From Pseudomonas frederiksbergensis (GTDB taxonomy: Bacteria > Pseudomonadota > Gammaproteobacteria > Pseudomonadales > Pseudomonadaceae): 64,000 nt of DNA. The translations under genes and the position numbers were made by a program. This document shows, piece by piece, positions 27,116 through 38,636 of this stretch. Positions within the stretch are counted from its first letter, which is position 1; each line of letters begins with the position of its first letter. The stretch covers positions 5,228,001 to 5,292,000 of the forward strand of contig NZ_CP018319.1 of NCBI RefSeq assembly GCF_001952935.1, written 5' to 3'. The notes under the pieces were generated by a model. It made no database searches and was not told the DNA's origin. It was given only the letters and a program-made list of their open reading frames with translations.

Positions 27116-29716
<2,601 letters not shown>

Positions 29717-29745
29717 CCCGCGTCTATTTGCAGCATAGACGCGGG
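29717..29745 (-). terminator. Perfect 11-bp hairpin after the envelope operon
   Basis: CCCGCGTCTAT at 29717-29727 pairs exactly with ATAGACGCGGG at 29735-29745 around a 7-base loop. It starts 7 bases past the stop codon of the LtaS-like gene. No strong T run follows, so it may act as a processing or stability stem as well as a terminator. Confidence 0.65.
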
Positions 29746-29752
29746 AAAGCCG

Positions 29753-31789
29753 TTACTTGCGCACGTTCTGGTACAGCATCAACCTTGAGGTTTCGTGCAT
29801 GGCGCGGGTCAGTTGTGACAGGCGCTTGAACTCTTCCGGGTTTTGTTCGGCGACGTTGTCCAGCGGCGTCGGTGAGGCCAGGTCATGGAGGCTTGGCGAG
29901 CTACCGTCATGCTCCATCTGCACCATGTAGTGTTGAGTCACGCCGGCAATCAGCGGGAATGTTCCCTCACGCAGTACCAGCGGTACCACGCGCTCACCCT
30001 CGGGGGCAGGCTGCTGAATGTCACGGCCCATGCCGCTGTTGCGAAACTCAAGACCGGCCATGCCCGCCACGGTGGGCAGCAAGTCCACCAGGCCGACCGC
30101 TTCCTCGACCTTGCGCGTGCCGAGCAAACCCGGTGCGTGGATGATCATCGGCACCGCGTTGCTTTCCAGGCCCAATTGTTCATAAGCCGGTGCCAGGAAC
30201 GGAATCTGCGCGATGCGGGTGTTGTGGTCGCCAAACAGCACGAAAATGGTGTTGTCGTACCAGCCGCCGGCCTTGGCGATTTCCATCAAGCGACCGATAT
30301 TGAAGTCCAGCAAGCGCACGGCGTTGTATTGCTCGACACTGCGCGACCCGGCGGCCTGAACTTCAGCCAGGGTAGGGTACTTGACCTCGAATCCATCGTT
30401 GGTCTTGGGAATCGTGAAGGGACGATGGTTGCCAGCCGTCTGCACATAGGCGAAGAACGGTTTGTCCTTGGGCAGTGCTTGCAGGATCTGGTCGGTTTCC
30501 TTGAACAGGTCCAGGTCGGAAATCCCCCAGACATCCACCACCGGGGACTTCCAGTCCCGCTCTTCGAACAAGCGAACGCCGTCGATGCTTTGGCGGATCA
30601 AGGCATTCATGTTGGCCCAGCCGGAGTTGCCGCCGATGGTGTAGATCTTCTCGTAACCGGTGAAGGCGTTGATCAGTGTGTTTTGCTTGGTGATCAACGG
30701 ATTACGCGTCGCGGTTTCCTGGCGGGTGACGTCAGGCACACCGCTGATGCTGGCCCAGACGGTTTTTGCGGTCCCCGTCACCGGCACATAGAAGTGCTCG
30801 AAGAACCAGCTCTGCGTGGCCAGGCGATCGATATTGGGCGTCGGATTGATCGGGTTACCGTAGGCCCCGACGGCGCTGGTGCCCAGCGATTCGAGCATGA
30901 CGAACATCACGTTCGGCGGCCGGGAGCCCGGTATTTTGTAAGGTTGTGGCGCCTGGTGACGGACGAAATCAAGGGTTTGCGGGTCGGGTTTGTCCACGCC
31001 CAGGTAGTTGGCCATCACCGCGTAGTGTTCGCGCACTTGCGCTTCGTCATAGCGCGACTGGCCGACTTTGACCGTGTCGTAGAGGAACAACACCGGGTTC
31101 AGGCCCAACGCAGCGATCTGGTTATTGCCCGAGAAGAACGCATCGCTCCAGCGCAACGGGACCGGGTTTTCAAGGTTCATGTTTTCGACACGACCTAAGA
31201 TGCCCAGCAGCACCACCACGACCATCACCGCGCCACCCAACGCCGCAGAGAGTCGGCGTATGACTTTGCGGGGGCGGTCCAGCGTTACGCGTTCCAGACG
31301 CACCAAGGCCAGTGTCACCAACGCGACCGTTGCCAGCCAACCCAGTGAAATCCAGATCACCGGGTAGGTCTGCCAGACCATGTCGCGGGATATTTGCGCA
31401 TCCTCGATGAAGCGCAGCACGGTGGCGTTGATCCTCACACCCAGGTAGGCGTAATGGCCAAAGTCGATGATGTAAATCAGCAGCAGGACGCTCAGTGCTG
31501 CGACCAGATACACGCGGGCGATGCGGCGAAGCAGGCGGCTGTTGATCAGGTTCCAGCGCGGAATCCAGGCCAGCAACGCCAACGGTAACATCGACAGGAT
31601 GGCCAGGCGCAAATCGAAACGAAAGCCGATCCCCAAGGTTTCCAGGACGTCATTTTTGTCGATCAGGGCGTTGGCGTCGAAACCGGAATAGCCGAAAAAG
31701 AACATGACACGAAGCACAGCGAACAGCGCGAAGGTAATCGCTGTCGCGCCCAGCCAGTAATGTAAACGTCTCGAGTGCAGCCAACCCAT
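29753..31789 (-). CDS. LtaS/OpgB-type membrane sulfatase-fold enzyme
   Basis: A 678-residue membrane enzyme with about five N-terminal membrane segments (to about residue 200) and a large periplasmic alkaline-phosphatase/sulfatase domain. The nucleophile region reads VTGTAKTVWASISG, with a Thr as in lipoteichoic-acid synthases and phosphoglycerol transferases. Metal-site residues include NVMFVMLES and FVLFGDHNTR. In Gram-negatives such enzymes transfer phosphoglycerol or phosphoethanolamine to periplasmic glucans or surface glycans. AGGGGA precedes the start at 31789. It is the last gene of an operon with a membrane protein and a sialidase-fold protein. The substrate is unknown. Confidence 0.85.
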   Translation of the reverse strand: MGWLHSRRLHYWLGATAITFALFAVLRVMFFFGYSGFDANALIDKNDVLETLGIGFRFDLRLAILSMLPLALLAWIPRWNLINSRLLRRIARVYLVAALSVLLLIYIIDFGHYAYLGVRINATVLRFIEDAQISRDMVWQTYPVIWISLGWLATVALVTLALVRLERVTLDRPRKVIRRLSAALGGAVMVVVVLLGILGRVENMNLENPVPLRWSDAFFSGNNQIAALGLNPVLFLYDTVKVGQSRYDEAQVREHYAVMANYLGVDKPDPQTLDFVRHQAPQPYKIPGSRPPNVMFVMLESLGTSAVGAYGNPINPTPNIDRLATQSWFFEHFYVPVTGTAKTVWASISGVPDVTRQETATRNPLITKQNTLINAFTGYEKIYTIGGNSGWANMNALIRQSIDGVRLFEERDWKSPVVDVWGISDLDLFKETDQILQALPKDKPFFAYVQTAGNHRPFTIPKTNDGFEVKYPTLAEVQAAGSRSVEQYNAVRLLDFNIGRLMEIAKAGGWYDNTIFVLFGDHNTRIAQIPFLAPAYEQLGLESNAVPMIIHAPGLLGTRKVEEAVGLVDLLPTVAGMAGLEFRNSGMGRDIQQPAPEGERVVPLVLREGTFPLIAGVTQHYMVQMEHDGSSPSLHDLASPTPLDNVAEQNPEEFKRLSQLTRAMHETSRLMLYQNVRK

Positions 31790-31821
31790 CCCTGTTCCCC
31801 TGTTAATAAAGTCGTTAAATC

Positions 31822-32427
31822 TCAAACGGAACCGGACGCTGCACCGCGGCGCTTGGTAGCCCGGCCATACGTCCAGCGTACGGCAAGCATCAGCAGTGCC
31901 ACGCAGCAATACAGGCCCAGCAGCGGATCAACCAGGTAATCCCAATAGTTTTGCGAAGGTTTGATCCCGGCAATGAAGGCCAGGGTCGCGCTGGCCAGCA
32001 TCACGACGGCCAGGCCGTTGCGCAGGTAAAACAGGCCCAGGGTCAGCACGCCGAGGAAGATCAACATGACGCGCGGGCTGTAGCCAAACCGATAGGGGTC
32101 CAGATCACTCATGCCCAGGGTTGCCGGGTACAGCACCACGGCCATCGCGGCAAAGAGGATCAATACCCCGGTTTTACCCCGCGCAGGGGGCAGGACATCC
32201 AGCCGACGCAAGCAGCCCCACGCCATGAACACCATGGAGGTGATCGCCAGGTCATCAATGTAGCTGCGCAAATAGGCGGCCAACGATAACCCGTCCAACG
32301 CTATGAAGCTGACGGCCAGCAATGCGGCCAACAGGGCGATCCGCCAGCTCCTGTGCAAGCCGAAAGAAGGCAGCATCAGGAAGATGATCATTGCGAAGCT
32401 GACATGGGCTTGCCACAGACTGATCAT
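31822..32427 (-). CDS. Polytopic inner-membrane protein of unknown function
   Basis: A 201-residue protein with about six hydrophobic helices (for example FAMIIFLMLPSFGL, IALLAALLAVSFIALDGLSLA, VLILFAAMAVVLYPA, VMLIFLGVLTLGLFYL) and a basic C-terminus (RATKRRGAAS) that should lie inside. Its start overlaps the stop of the sialidase-like gene (ATGA), so it is translationally coupled. The LtaS-like gene follows after 32 bases. I do not recognise a family; the context suggests a partner for transport or anchoring in surface-glycan modification. Confidence 0.75.
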   Translation of the reverse strand: MISLWQAHVSFAMIIFLMLPSFGLHRSWRIALLAALLAVSFIALDGLSLAAYLRSYIDDLAITSMVFMAWGCLRRLDVLPPARGKTGVLILFAAMAVVLYPATLGMSDLDPYRFGYSPRVMLIFLGVLTLGLFYLRNGLAVVMLASATLAFIAGIKPSQNYWDYLVDPLLGLYCCVALLMLAVRWTYGRATKRRGAASGSV

Positions 32428-33725
32428 TTGCGACGCTCGTTGAGCCAGGCATCGTTGAAGGTGACGTGCTTGATGAAGGTGTTGTTCCAGGAATAAACCA
32501 AGTGATACATCCCGTCGGGGCTGCGGATGAAGTACGGGTATTCATATTCAAATTCACACCCCTGGCTTTTACAGACACGGTTGTCGAGGTTGTCCAGGAA
32601 CTGTGCCTCCAGCGGTTGGCGAAGCGCGCCACTGGAACCTCGGAATTCTTTACCGATGATTTCCTTGTAGGCCTCGGGTGAAAACGGAGCACCTTCGGGG
32701 TCAGGGGACTTGTCCAGGTCCCGCAATGAACGCCAATCGTCCATTTTTGCGTCGGTGCCATACAGGCTCAGCTTGAAGCGCCCCTCCTGCAGGTCGTTGA
32801 GCGCCACCAGCAACCCGTGTTCGGGCGTCGCGACGGCGGCCAACGAAGAGTTCGGGTTCGAGGGGTCGAGCGGATAAGGCTCGCTCCAGGTTTGACCGGC
32901 GTCCTCGGTGCGGGACGCCAGCACACGGTGGTGGGTGTCGCCGGCATAGCGCAGCAAGGCGATGCCGCGCTGGCCGTCCAGTGGAACCACCACGGGTTGC
33001 AATGAGTTTTTGCCGTAGCTGATGCGGAATTTGTCGATCACATCGCCGTTTGCGCTCAAGTAGAGGTACTCGGCAAACTTGCCCAGGAACTCGTGATAGA
33101 CCGGCAAGCCGATGGAACCGTCGGCATGAAATACCGGCGCCGACCGGACCAGGGTGCTGATGTTCAGAAAGGGTGAAGTGATCAGCTGACGCGGGGCGGA
33201 CCAGCTTTCACCGAAGTCATCTGACACCATCACATTGACCGCGCTGCCGGCCCAGCCACCCATGGACACCGACACGTAGAACAGCCACAGGCGATTATCC
33301 GGCGCGAGGGCAACCACCGGATTGCCCAGCTTGCGAATGTATTTTCGCGTGCCCTGTTGGGTCGAATCCCGCGTTGCCAATACCTTTTCTGCCCCCCACT
33401 CACCGGCTTTCGAGTCGAACCGGGCAGAGCGCACCTGCACATCGGCTGCGCCTTCGCGGGAGCCGGCGAACCAGACCGTCATCAGGCTGCCGTCGGGCAA
33501 GGCGGTCACCGCCGAGGAATGCACGAAATCCACCAGCCCGGACGAGGCGAAGCGGCTGGTATAAATGGGCTTGGCGACTTGGCCAGCCACTGCCATCACT
33601 GGACTTATCAGGGCAAAGGAGGAATGCGTATTGGCAGGATTGACGAACCATGCAGCCGCAAACAGGCAAGAGAGTGAAAGGTATGCACCGAGGGCACGAA
33701 CGCTAGGAAGTTTGATGCGCATCAT
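32424..33725 (-). CDS. Exported sialidase-fold (BNR repeat) protein
   Basis: A 433-residue protein with an N-terminal hydrophobic stretch (about residues 11-30 and 38-48) acting as signal or anchor, then a six-bladed sialidase/neuraminidase-like propeller. Asp-boxes are visible (SDDFGESWSAP and TEDAGQTWSEP), and DGSLMTVWFAGSREGAADVQV and SAPVFHADGSIGLPVYHEF match the family pattern. Two cysteines in NRVCKSQGCEFEYEYPYF may pair in the periplasm. It could be a glycosidase or lyase acting on a surface sugar; true sialidase activity is not implied. It leads an operon of three envelope genes. Confidence 0.8.
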   Translation of the reverse strand: MMRIKLPSVRALGAYLSLSCLFAAAWFVNPANTHSSFALISPVMAVAGQVAKPIYTSRFASSGLVDFVHSSAVTALPDGSLMTVWFAGSREGAADVQVRSARFDSKAGEWGAEKVLATRDSTQQGTRKYIRKLGNPVVALAPDNRLWLFYVSVSMGGWAGSAVNVMVSDDFGESWSAPRQLITSPFLNISTLVRSAPVFHADGSIGLPVYHEFLGKFAEYLYLSANGDVIDKFRISYGKNSLQPVVVPLDGQRGIALLRYAGDTHHRVLASRTEDAGQTWSEPYPLDPSNPNSSLAAVATPEHGLLVALNDLQEGRFKLSLYGTDAKMDDWRSLRDLDKSPDPEGAPFSPEAYKEIIGKEFRGSSGALRQPLEAQFLDNLDNRVCKSQGCEFEYEYPYFIRSPDGMYHLVYSWNNTFIKHVTFNDAWLNERRK

Positions 33726-34035
33726 TAAGGCTTTGGCATCTCATGGCCCGATAAAGCGCACAAACTAACACTCGGTAGTACAAGATCGGATTTAATGAAT
33801 TTCTTATTTGTAAGCAATTGTTTGTAGCGTGCTGCGTTGTCGAGGATCCACATCTGGTCGAGTGGCGAAGACTGGCGGAATAGACGGTTTTCACTCTGGA
33901 AAACGGGACTTGCCGAGCCTTTGCACCATTGGTCGCAAAAGCCGGACCTAAGCTGTGGTGAAGCTGAAAAGGAAACTTTTATCCATCCTCTGCAAAAAGT
34001 AATCTGTCATCCCGACATTTGGACGGATCCAGACC
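33726..34035. other. Divergent intergenic region
   Basis: This 310-base gap lies between the envelope operon (leftward) and the GNAT gene (rightward). The stretch 33755-33830 is AT-rich and probably holds the envelope-operon promoter. I see no gene and no convincing repeat. Confidence 0.5.
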
Positions 34036-34527
34036 ATGCACCTCACCTACCGCCCCGTAAGCGCTGAAGATGTCCTGACGATTTGCGACTTTCCGCAGAA
34101 TCCCCAAGAGCTGTTTTTCATGTTCCCGAAGGCGCAGTACCCACTGACGGAAGATCAACTGCAGGCATCGATTGCTCAACGTTCCGACTCAACAGTGATT
34201 GAGGCGGACGGTTCTGTGTTGGGCTTTGCTAACTTTTACAGGTTTGAGCGCGATGGCGTTTGCGCGATCGGCAATGTGATTGTGTCACCCACGGGTCGAG
34301 GGAAAGGGGTCGCGAAGTTTTTGGTGCAGACGATGGTAGAGTTGGCGTTCGAACGTCATCGGGCATGTGAGGTGCAGCTTTCGTGCTTCAACGAGAATAC
34401 GGCGGGGTTGCTGCTGTATCCGCAGCTCGGGTTTGTGCCGTACGGGGTCGAGGAGCGATTGGCGCCGGACGGGCGTCGTGTGGCCCTTATACATTTGAGA
34501 AAGACCGGGAGCCACGCGGGGCTCTGA
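34036..34527 (+). CDS. GNAT-family N-acetyltransferase
   Basis: A 163-residue acetyltransferase. The acetyl-CoA loop is VIVSPTGRGKGVAKFLVQTM (R/Q-x-x-G-x-G/A), followed by CFNENTAGLLLYPQLGFVPYG, the usual C-terminal strand. The acceptor is unknown. The predicted size and motifs are complete. It is a single gene with no obvious partner. Confidence 0.85.
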   Translation: MHLTYRPVSAEDVLTICDFPQNPQELFFMFPKAQYPLTEDQLQASIAQRSDSTVIEADGSVLGFANFYRFERDGVCAIGNVIVSPTGRGKGVAKFLVQTMVELAFERHRACEVQLSCFNENTAGLLLYPQLGFVPYGVEERLAPDGRRVALIHLRKTGSHAGL

Positions 34528-34700
34528 GTATTTTCAGGTCTGGTTTGGTCAGGCTGAGCAACCGTTTTAAATCACCGATAAGAACAACCGATCCCCGCTT
34601 GAGGATTTGCCGGAGGCGGCTTCCTTCGTACTTGTGCGTCGTGAGATAGACTCAACAGCGAACATCCGACGGTGGGAGTGACAACGGTGGCGGGATTGCG

Positions 34701-35921
34701 ATGGACTCGCTGATCACGGCCGCAGCGCAGGCGCTGGCGGCGGGTGATCCGCTCGGTGCGCTGAACCGGGTCGCGTTGCGCGACGATGCGCCGGCGCTGG
34801 CGTTGCGCGGGATTGCGATGGCGCAACTTGGCGATCTGGTGCGAGCCAAGGCGCTGGTGCAGAGGGCGGCGCGGGCCTTTGGACCGAAGGAGGCCTTGGC
34901 GCGGGCTCGGTGTGTGGTCGCCGAGGCCGAGATCGCGCTGGCCTCCCGGGAACTGGGCTGGCCGGTGAAGGCACTCGAGGCGGCGCGGGTGACGCTTGAG
35001 GCACATGGCGATCGGGTGAACGCCGCTCACGCGCGGTATCTGCAGATTCGGCGTTTGCTGCTGATCGGGCATCTTGAAGAGGCCGACATGCTGCTCGCCG
35101 AGCTTGATCCCGCGCCTTTGCCGCCGGCCTTGCGCACTGCTCACGAACTGGTCGTGGCAGGGATCGCGATGCGACGACTCGAGACGAACAAGGCGCGCTC
35201 TGCACTCACGAGGGCCGAGCATGCCGCGCGCGACGCCGATATTCCTGCGCTGACGGCCGAGGTGGAAAACGCAGTCCTTGTCCTGAACACGCCCGTCGCG
35301 CGTTTGCTTGCCCATGGTGAAGAGCGGCCACTGTTGCTGGAGGAGGTTGAAGCGTTGCTGGCGTCCACATCGCTGGTCGTCGATGCCTGTCGCTACGTCG
35401 TGCGTGGTGCCGGCATGTCGGTTTCCCTCGCCTCACGCCCGGTCTTGTTCACCCTTGCGCGGGCACTGGCCGAAGCATGGCCGGCCGACGTGTCGAGGGA
35501 AGCGCTGGTTGCCCGGGCCTTTCGTTTGAAGCACACCGACGAGTCCCTTCGCGCACGGTTGCGAGTCGAAATCGGGCGACTGCGTGCGGCGTTGAAACCC
35601 TTGGCCGGCGTGATTGCGACCAAACGCGGGTTTGCCCTGGTGGCGCTGGTTGCCTCTGACGTTGTGGTGCTGGCGCAACACGTCGAAGAGAAACACGCGC
35701 AGGTGTTCGCGTTCCTCGTTGACGGTGAGTCATGGTCCAGCTCGGCCCTGGCACTGGCCCTCGGTGCCAGCCAGCGCACGGTGCAACGGGCACTCGACGA
35801 ACTGGCCCGGGAGGGCAAGGTGCAGTCGTTCGGTCGCGGTCGGGCACGGCGCTGGATGACTCCGCCGCTGCCGGGTTTCGCGACGACCTTGTTACTCCCG
35901 GGGCCACTGCCGGGTGACTAG
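34701..35921 (+). CDS. TPR-like helical protein with two winged helices
   Basis: A 406-residue cytoplasmic regulator. Residues 1-210 are Ala/Leu-rich helical repeats resembling TPRs. Residues about 225-305 look like an OmpR-type DNA-binding unit (TDESLRARLRVEIGRLRAALKPLAGVIATKRGFAL). The end (about 325-385) is another winged helix (SSSALALALGASQRTVQRALDELAREGKVQSFGRGRARRW). Two DNA-binding heads in one chain are unusual. The next gene (36 bases on) encodes a beta-propeller protein and is probably cotranscribed. Function unknown; not a standard named family to my eye. Confidence 0.75.
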   Translation: MDSLITAAAQALAAGDPLGALNRVALRDDAPALALRGIAMAQLGDLVRAKALVQRAARAFGPKEALARARCVVAEAEIALASRELGWPVKALEAARVTLEAHGDRVNAAHARYLQIRRLLLIGHLEEADMLLAELDPAPLPPALRTAHELVVAGIAMRRLETNKARSALTRAEHAARDADIPALTAEVENAVLVLNTPVARLLAHGEERPLLLEEVEALLASTSLVVDACRYVVRGAGMSVSLASRPVLFTLARALAEAWPADVSREALVARAFRLKHTDESLRARLRVEIGRLRAALKPLAGVIATKRGFALVALVASDVVVLAQHVEEKHAQVFAFLVDGESWSSSALALALGASQRTVQRALDELAREGKVQSFGRGRARRWMTPPLPGFATTLLLPGPLPGD

Positions 35922-35957
35922 GATGAACGCCACACACCCGTAACGAGGAATGCCAAC

Positions 35958-36587
35958 ATGAAACAGTCAGCAGCTCAAATCCTCCGTGAATATGGACCCT
36001 TTGCCGGTGTCGACAAGGTGCATGGCGTCACCTGGGACGGTCAGCATGTGTGGTTCGCCAGCGGCGATAAACTCAATGCCCTGGACCCGGCGAGTGGCAA
36101 GACACTGCGTTCAATCGATGTCGCCGCCCATGCCGGCACCGCCTTCGACGGCCAGCACCTGTTCCAGATCGCCGAGAACCGCATCCAGAAAATTGACCCG
36201 CAGACCGGCCGTGTACTCGCGACCATTCCAGCACCTGGCGGCAGTGACTCAGGGCTGACGTGGGCGGAGGGAACGCTGTGGGTCGGCGAATATCGGGATC
36301 GCAAGATCCATCAGATCGATCCCGAGACCGGCGCGATTTTGCGCACCCTTGAATCCAACCGCTTTGTCACCGGGGTGACCTGGGTGGAGGGCCAGCTGTG
36401 GCATGGCACCTGGGAAGAAGACGAGAGTGAGTTACGCCATATCGATTCGACCACTGGCGAGGTGCTGGAGAGTGTGAAGTTGCCGGCCGGCGTCGGGGTG
36501 TCGGGACTTGAATCGGATGGCGGCGATCAGTTTTTCTGCGGCGGTGGTGGCAGTGCAAAGGTGAGGGCGGTGCGGCGCCCGAAATGA
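35958..36587 (+). CDS. Vgb/glutamine-cyclotransferase-like beta-propeller protein
   Basis: A 209-residue protein made of about five repeats of the type W-x-x-x-x-LW-x-G/A...I-x-x-IDP-x-TG (for example GLTWAEGTLWVGEYRDRKIHQIDPETGAIL). This is the virginiamycin-B-lyase/glutaminyl-cyclotransferase propeller pattern. No signal peptide is present, so it is cytoplasmic. GAGG lies before the ATG. Directly after the TPR/winged-helix regulator, it may be the metabolite sensor or target of it. The enzyme role is open. Confidence 0.75.
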   Translation: MKQSAAQILREYGPFAGVDKVHGVTWDGQHVWFASGDKLNALDPASGKTLRSIDVAAHAGTAFDGQHLFQIAENRIQKIDPQTGRVLATIPAPGGSDSGLTWAEGTLWVGEYRDRKIHQIDPETGAILRTLESNRFVTGVTWVEGQLWHGTWEEDESELRHIDSTTGEVLESVKLPAGVGVSGLESDGGDQFFCGGGGSAKVRAVRRPK

Positions 36588-36603
36588 GGCGCCGCGCAAT
36601 CAC

Positions 36604-37464
36604 TCAAGGCGCGCCAAACAACATTGTCCAATAAACGCCTCGATCACTGCGTGCGTCAGAGGCATAGGCTGCACCCATCTGAGTAAACATCGGGTTCATC
36701 AGGTTGGCGCAATGCCCCGGGCTGGCCAGCCAGCTCGACATGGCCTTGCTCGGTGAGCCCTGGCCGGCAGCGATGTTCTCGCCGATCTGCCGGCCACGGA
36801 AACCTGCGGCTCTGGCCCGGTCCGCGGGCATGTCACCGTCAGGGTCCTTGTGGGCGAAGTAGTTGCCGTAGGCCATCGCTTTGCTGTGCCCTTGCGCCGC
36901 CGCGCCCAGGGCTGCGTTCCAGGCCAATGGCCGTGCGGCGGCGAAGCGCTGACGACCGCAGACGCGCGGTTTTGAACGTGCCGCATTGACCTGGGCCAGC
37001 AACGCTTTGCTGACGGCTCGCGTATCACCCGCGCGACTGTCCAGCACGGGCTGCGCCAGCACCACCTGCCACTCACTCCGGGCGCGGCTGACGCCAATGT
37101 CGGCATATTGAGTATCGAGCAATGCCCCGCAGTAATCGCTCTGGAGCATGTCGAAGGCCTCATCGGCATCCTGCGCACCGACCACGCGAATCGTGCGCAC
37201 GGTCACCGCCTGATACCCGGACGCCTTCAATCGATCGCGCAAACCGCCGCCATAGCCGATCGGCAAGGCCAGATTCGACTTCAATGCCAGCGGCGATAAC
37301 GCTCGCCCCGCGCGCCCCAAGCAGCGATCGGGATGAGCGCGGTAGTCGTTGATGGCTTCCACCAACTGCCTTTCGGCACCGGCGTGGGCGGGGTTGGCGA
37401 ACAGGGAAAGCAAAGGAATGAAACAGAGCGAGGCAACGCGAAAAGACAGGCGGGGTTGGCGCAT
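36604..37464 (-). CDS. Secreted CAP/SCP-domain protein
   Basis: A 286-residue exported protein. The first 28 residues are a signal peptide ending at PAHA-GAERQ. The C-terminal half is a CAP (SCP/PR1) domain: HSKAMAYGNYFAHKDPDG, then AAGFRGRQIGENIAAGQGSPSKAMSSWLASPGHCANLMNPMF, with the His and Glu of the family site. The N-terminal half looks like a second, diverged CAP-like or linker region. Bacterial CAP proteins are periplasmic or secreted; their role is poorly known. The start at 37464 is chosen for its signal peptide. Confidence 0.85.
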   Translation of the reverse strand: MRQPRLSFRVASLCFIPLLSLFANPAHAGAERQLVEAINDYRAHPDRCLGRAGRALSPLALKSNLALPIGYGGGLRDRLKASGYQAVTVRTIRVVGAQDADEAFDMLQSDYCGALLDTQYADIGVSRARSEWQVVLAQPVLDSRAGDTRAVSKALLAQVNAARSKPRVCGRQRFAAARPLAWNAALGAAAQGHSKAMAYGNYFAHKDPDGDMPADRARAAGFRGRQIGENIAAGQGSPSKAMSSWLASPGHCANLMNPMFTQMGAAYASDARSDRGVYWTMLFGAP

Positions 37465-37662
37465 GGATGAATAGCTCTGAGCGGGCAAGTGGAATTCACG
37501 GCTCGGCTATGACTGGCACTTCAATACAAGGTTCACGGACGAAAGAGACATATTTGCGCTGGGATCAGCGCGTCCGCCAATGAGCAGCCGCTGGCCAGCG
37601 GGCTAAAGAAGAATGCCAGCGCGCCAGTGGCGGAAACTGGCAGCAACGCTTGTCGCGCCCAC

Positions 37663-38553
37663 TCACTTCGAAAACTTTCGTGCCCCGGCCACGCAAAGGA
37701 TCACCGCGACGGTAACCCCCAGCATGCCGATGCTGACGTGCTCGTGAAGCAGCGTGGCCGCCAGCGCCAAACCAAAAAACGGCTGCAGCAGTTGCAGCTG
37801 GCCGACGGCGGCAATCCCCCCTTGGGCCAGCCCGCGGTACCAGAACACAAAACCGATCAGCATGCTGAAGATCGATACGTACGCCAGGCTGAACCACGCC
37901 GACGTAGAAATTCCCGAGAACGAAGCCGGGGCCATGAACCAGGTCAACGGGACCATGACGGGCAGCGACAGCAGCAACGCCCAGGAAATCACCTGCCAGC
38001 CGCCCAGGGTTCTTGAAAGCTTCGCCCCTTCGGCATAACCCAGCCCGCAGGCGAGGATGGCCAGCAGCATGAGGATGTCGCCGGTCGGCGAAGCGGTCAG
38101 GCCCTGCGAGAGCGCAAACCCGACCACCAACGCGCTGCCCAGCACCGAGAAGAACCAAAACACCGGGCGTGGACGTTCCCCGCCGCGTAACACACCAAAC
38201 ACCGCAGTGGCGAGCGGCAATAAGCCAACGAAGACGATGGAATGCGCCGACGTCACGTACTGCAACGCCAACGCCGTCAGCAGCGGAAACCCCACCACAA
38301 CGCCCATTGCCACGATCGCCAAAGGCATAAGCTGATGCTTGGCGGGGCGTTTTTCTTTAAACAGCACCAGCATGCAAAGCGCCAGGAGCCCGGCAATCGC
38401 CGCTCGGGCAACGGTCAGGAACACCGGGTCGAATTCCAGCACGGCCAACCGGGTGGCCGGCAGCGAGCCGCTGAAAATCAGCACGCCGATGAACCCGTTG
38501 AGCCATCCGCTCGCGGTCTTTTCCGTCATTGGGTTTTGCAGGGTCCGTTCCAT
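37663..38553 (-). CDS. EamA/DMT-family membrane exporter
   Basis: A 296-residue protein with ten membrane helices and the twofold EamA repeat (ATRLAVLEFDPVFLTVARAAIAGLLAL in the first half; SLAYVSIFSMLIGFVFWYRGLAQGGIAAVGQLQLLQPFFGL in the second). It probably exports an amino acid or other metabolite. It diverges from a MocR-type regulator (start 38637), a common pairing in which the PLP-bound regulator controls the transporter. The region between holds a motif repeated upstream of the DJ-1 gene. Confidence 0.88.
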   Translation of the reverse strand: MERTLQNPMTEKTASGWLNGFIGVLIFSGSLPATRLAVLEFDPVFLTVARAAIAGLLALCMLVLFKEKRPAKHQLMPLAIVAMGVVVGFPLLTALALQYVTSAHSIVFVGLLPLATAVFGVLRGGERPRPVFWFFSVLGSALVVGFALSQGLTASPTGDILMLLAILACGLGYAEGAKLSRTLGGWQVISWALLLSLPVMVPLTWFMAPASFSGISTSAWFSLAYVSIFSMLIGFVFWYRGLAQGGIAAVGQLQLLQPFFGLALAATLLHEHVSIGMLGVTVAVILCVAGARKFSK

Positions 38554-38613
38554 TTCAAGGCACTCTGAATTTGCAGAGATCCATCGTATGAGCGACGATC
38601 ACTACAATCAAAA

Positions 38614-38630
38614 AATTGTCATGGATACAT
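38614..38630. promoter_or_regulatory. 17-bp motif AATTGTCATGGATACAT, possible MocR site
   Basis: This is the exact reverse complement of 13956-13972. The core TGTCATGGATACA is a near-palindrome. ATCCAT at 38579-38584 forms an inverted partner to ATGGAT at 38621-38626. Lying 7 bases from the MocR start and 60 from the EamA start, it suits MocR autorepression and control of the exporter. Confidence 0.55.
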
Positions 38631-38636
38631 CTCGAC

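Noticed and set aside
29885-31198. Open frame of 437 codons on the plus strand opposite the LtaS-like gene
   Set aside because: It is antisense to a gene with clear membrane segments and catalytic motifs; its product is His/Gly/Val-rich with no recognisable domain.
32424-33725. Bona fide sialidase
   Set aside because: Asp-boxes show the propeller fold only; I cannot confirm the arginine triad, so activity is left open.
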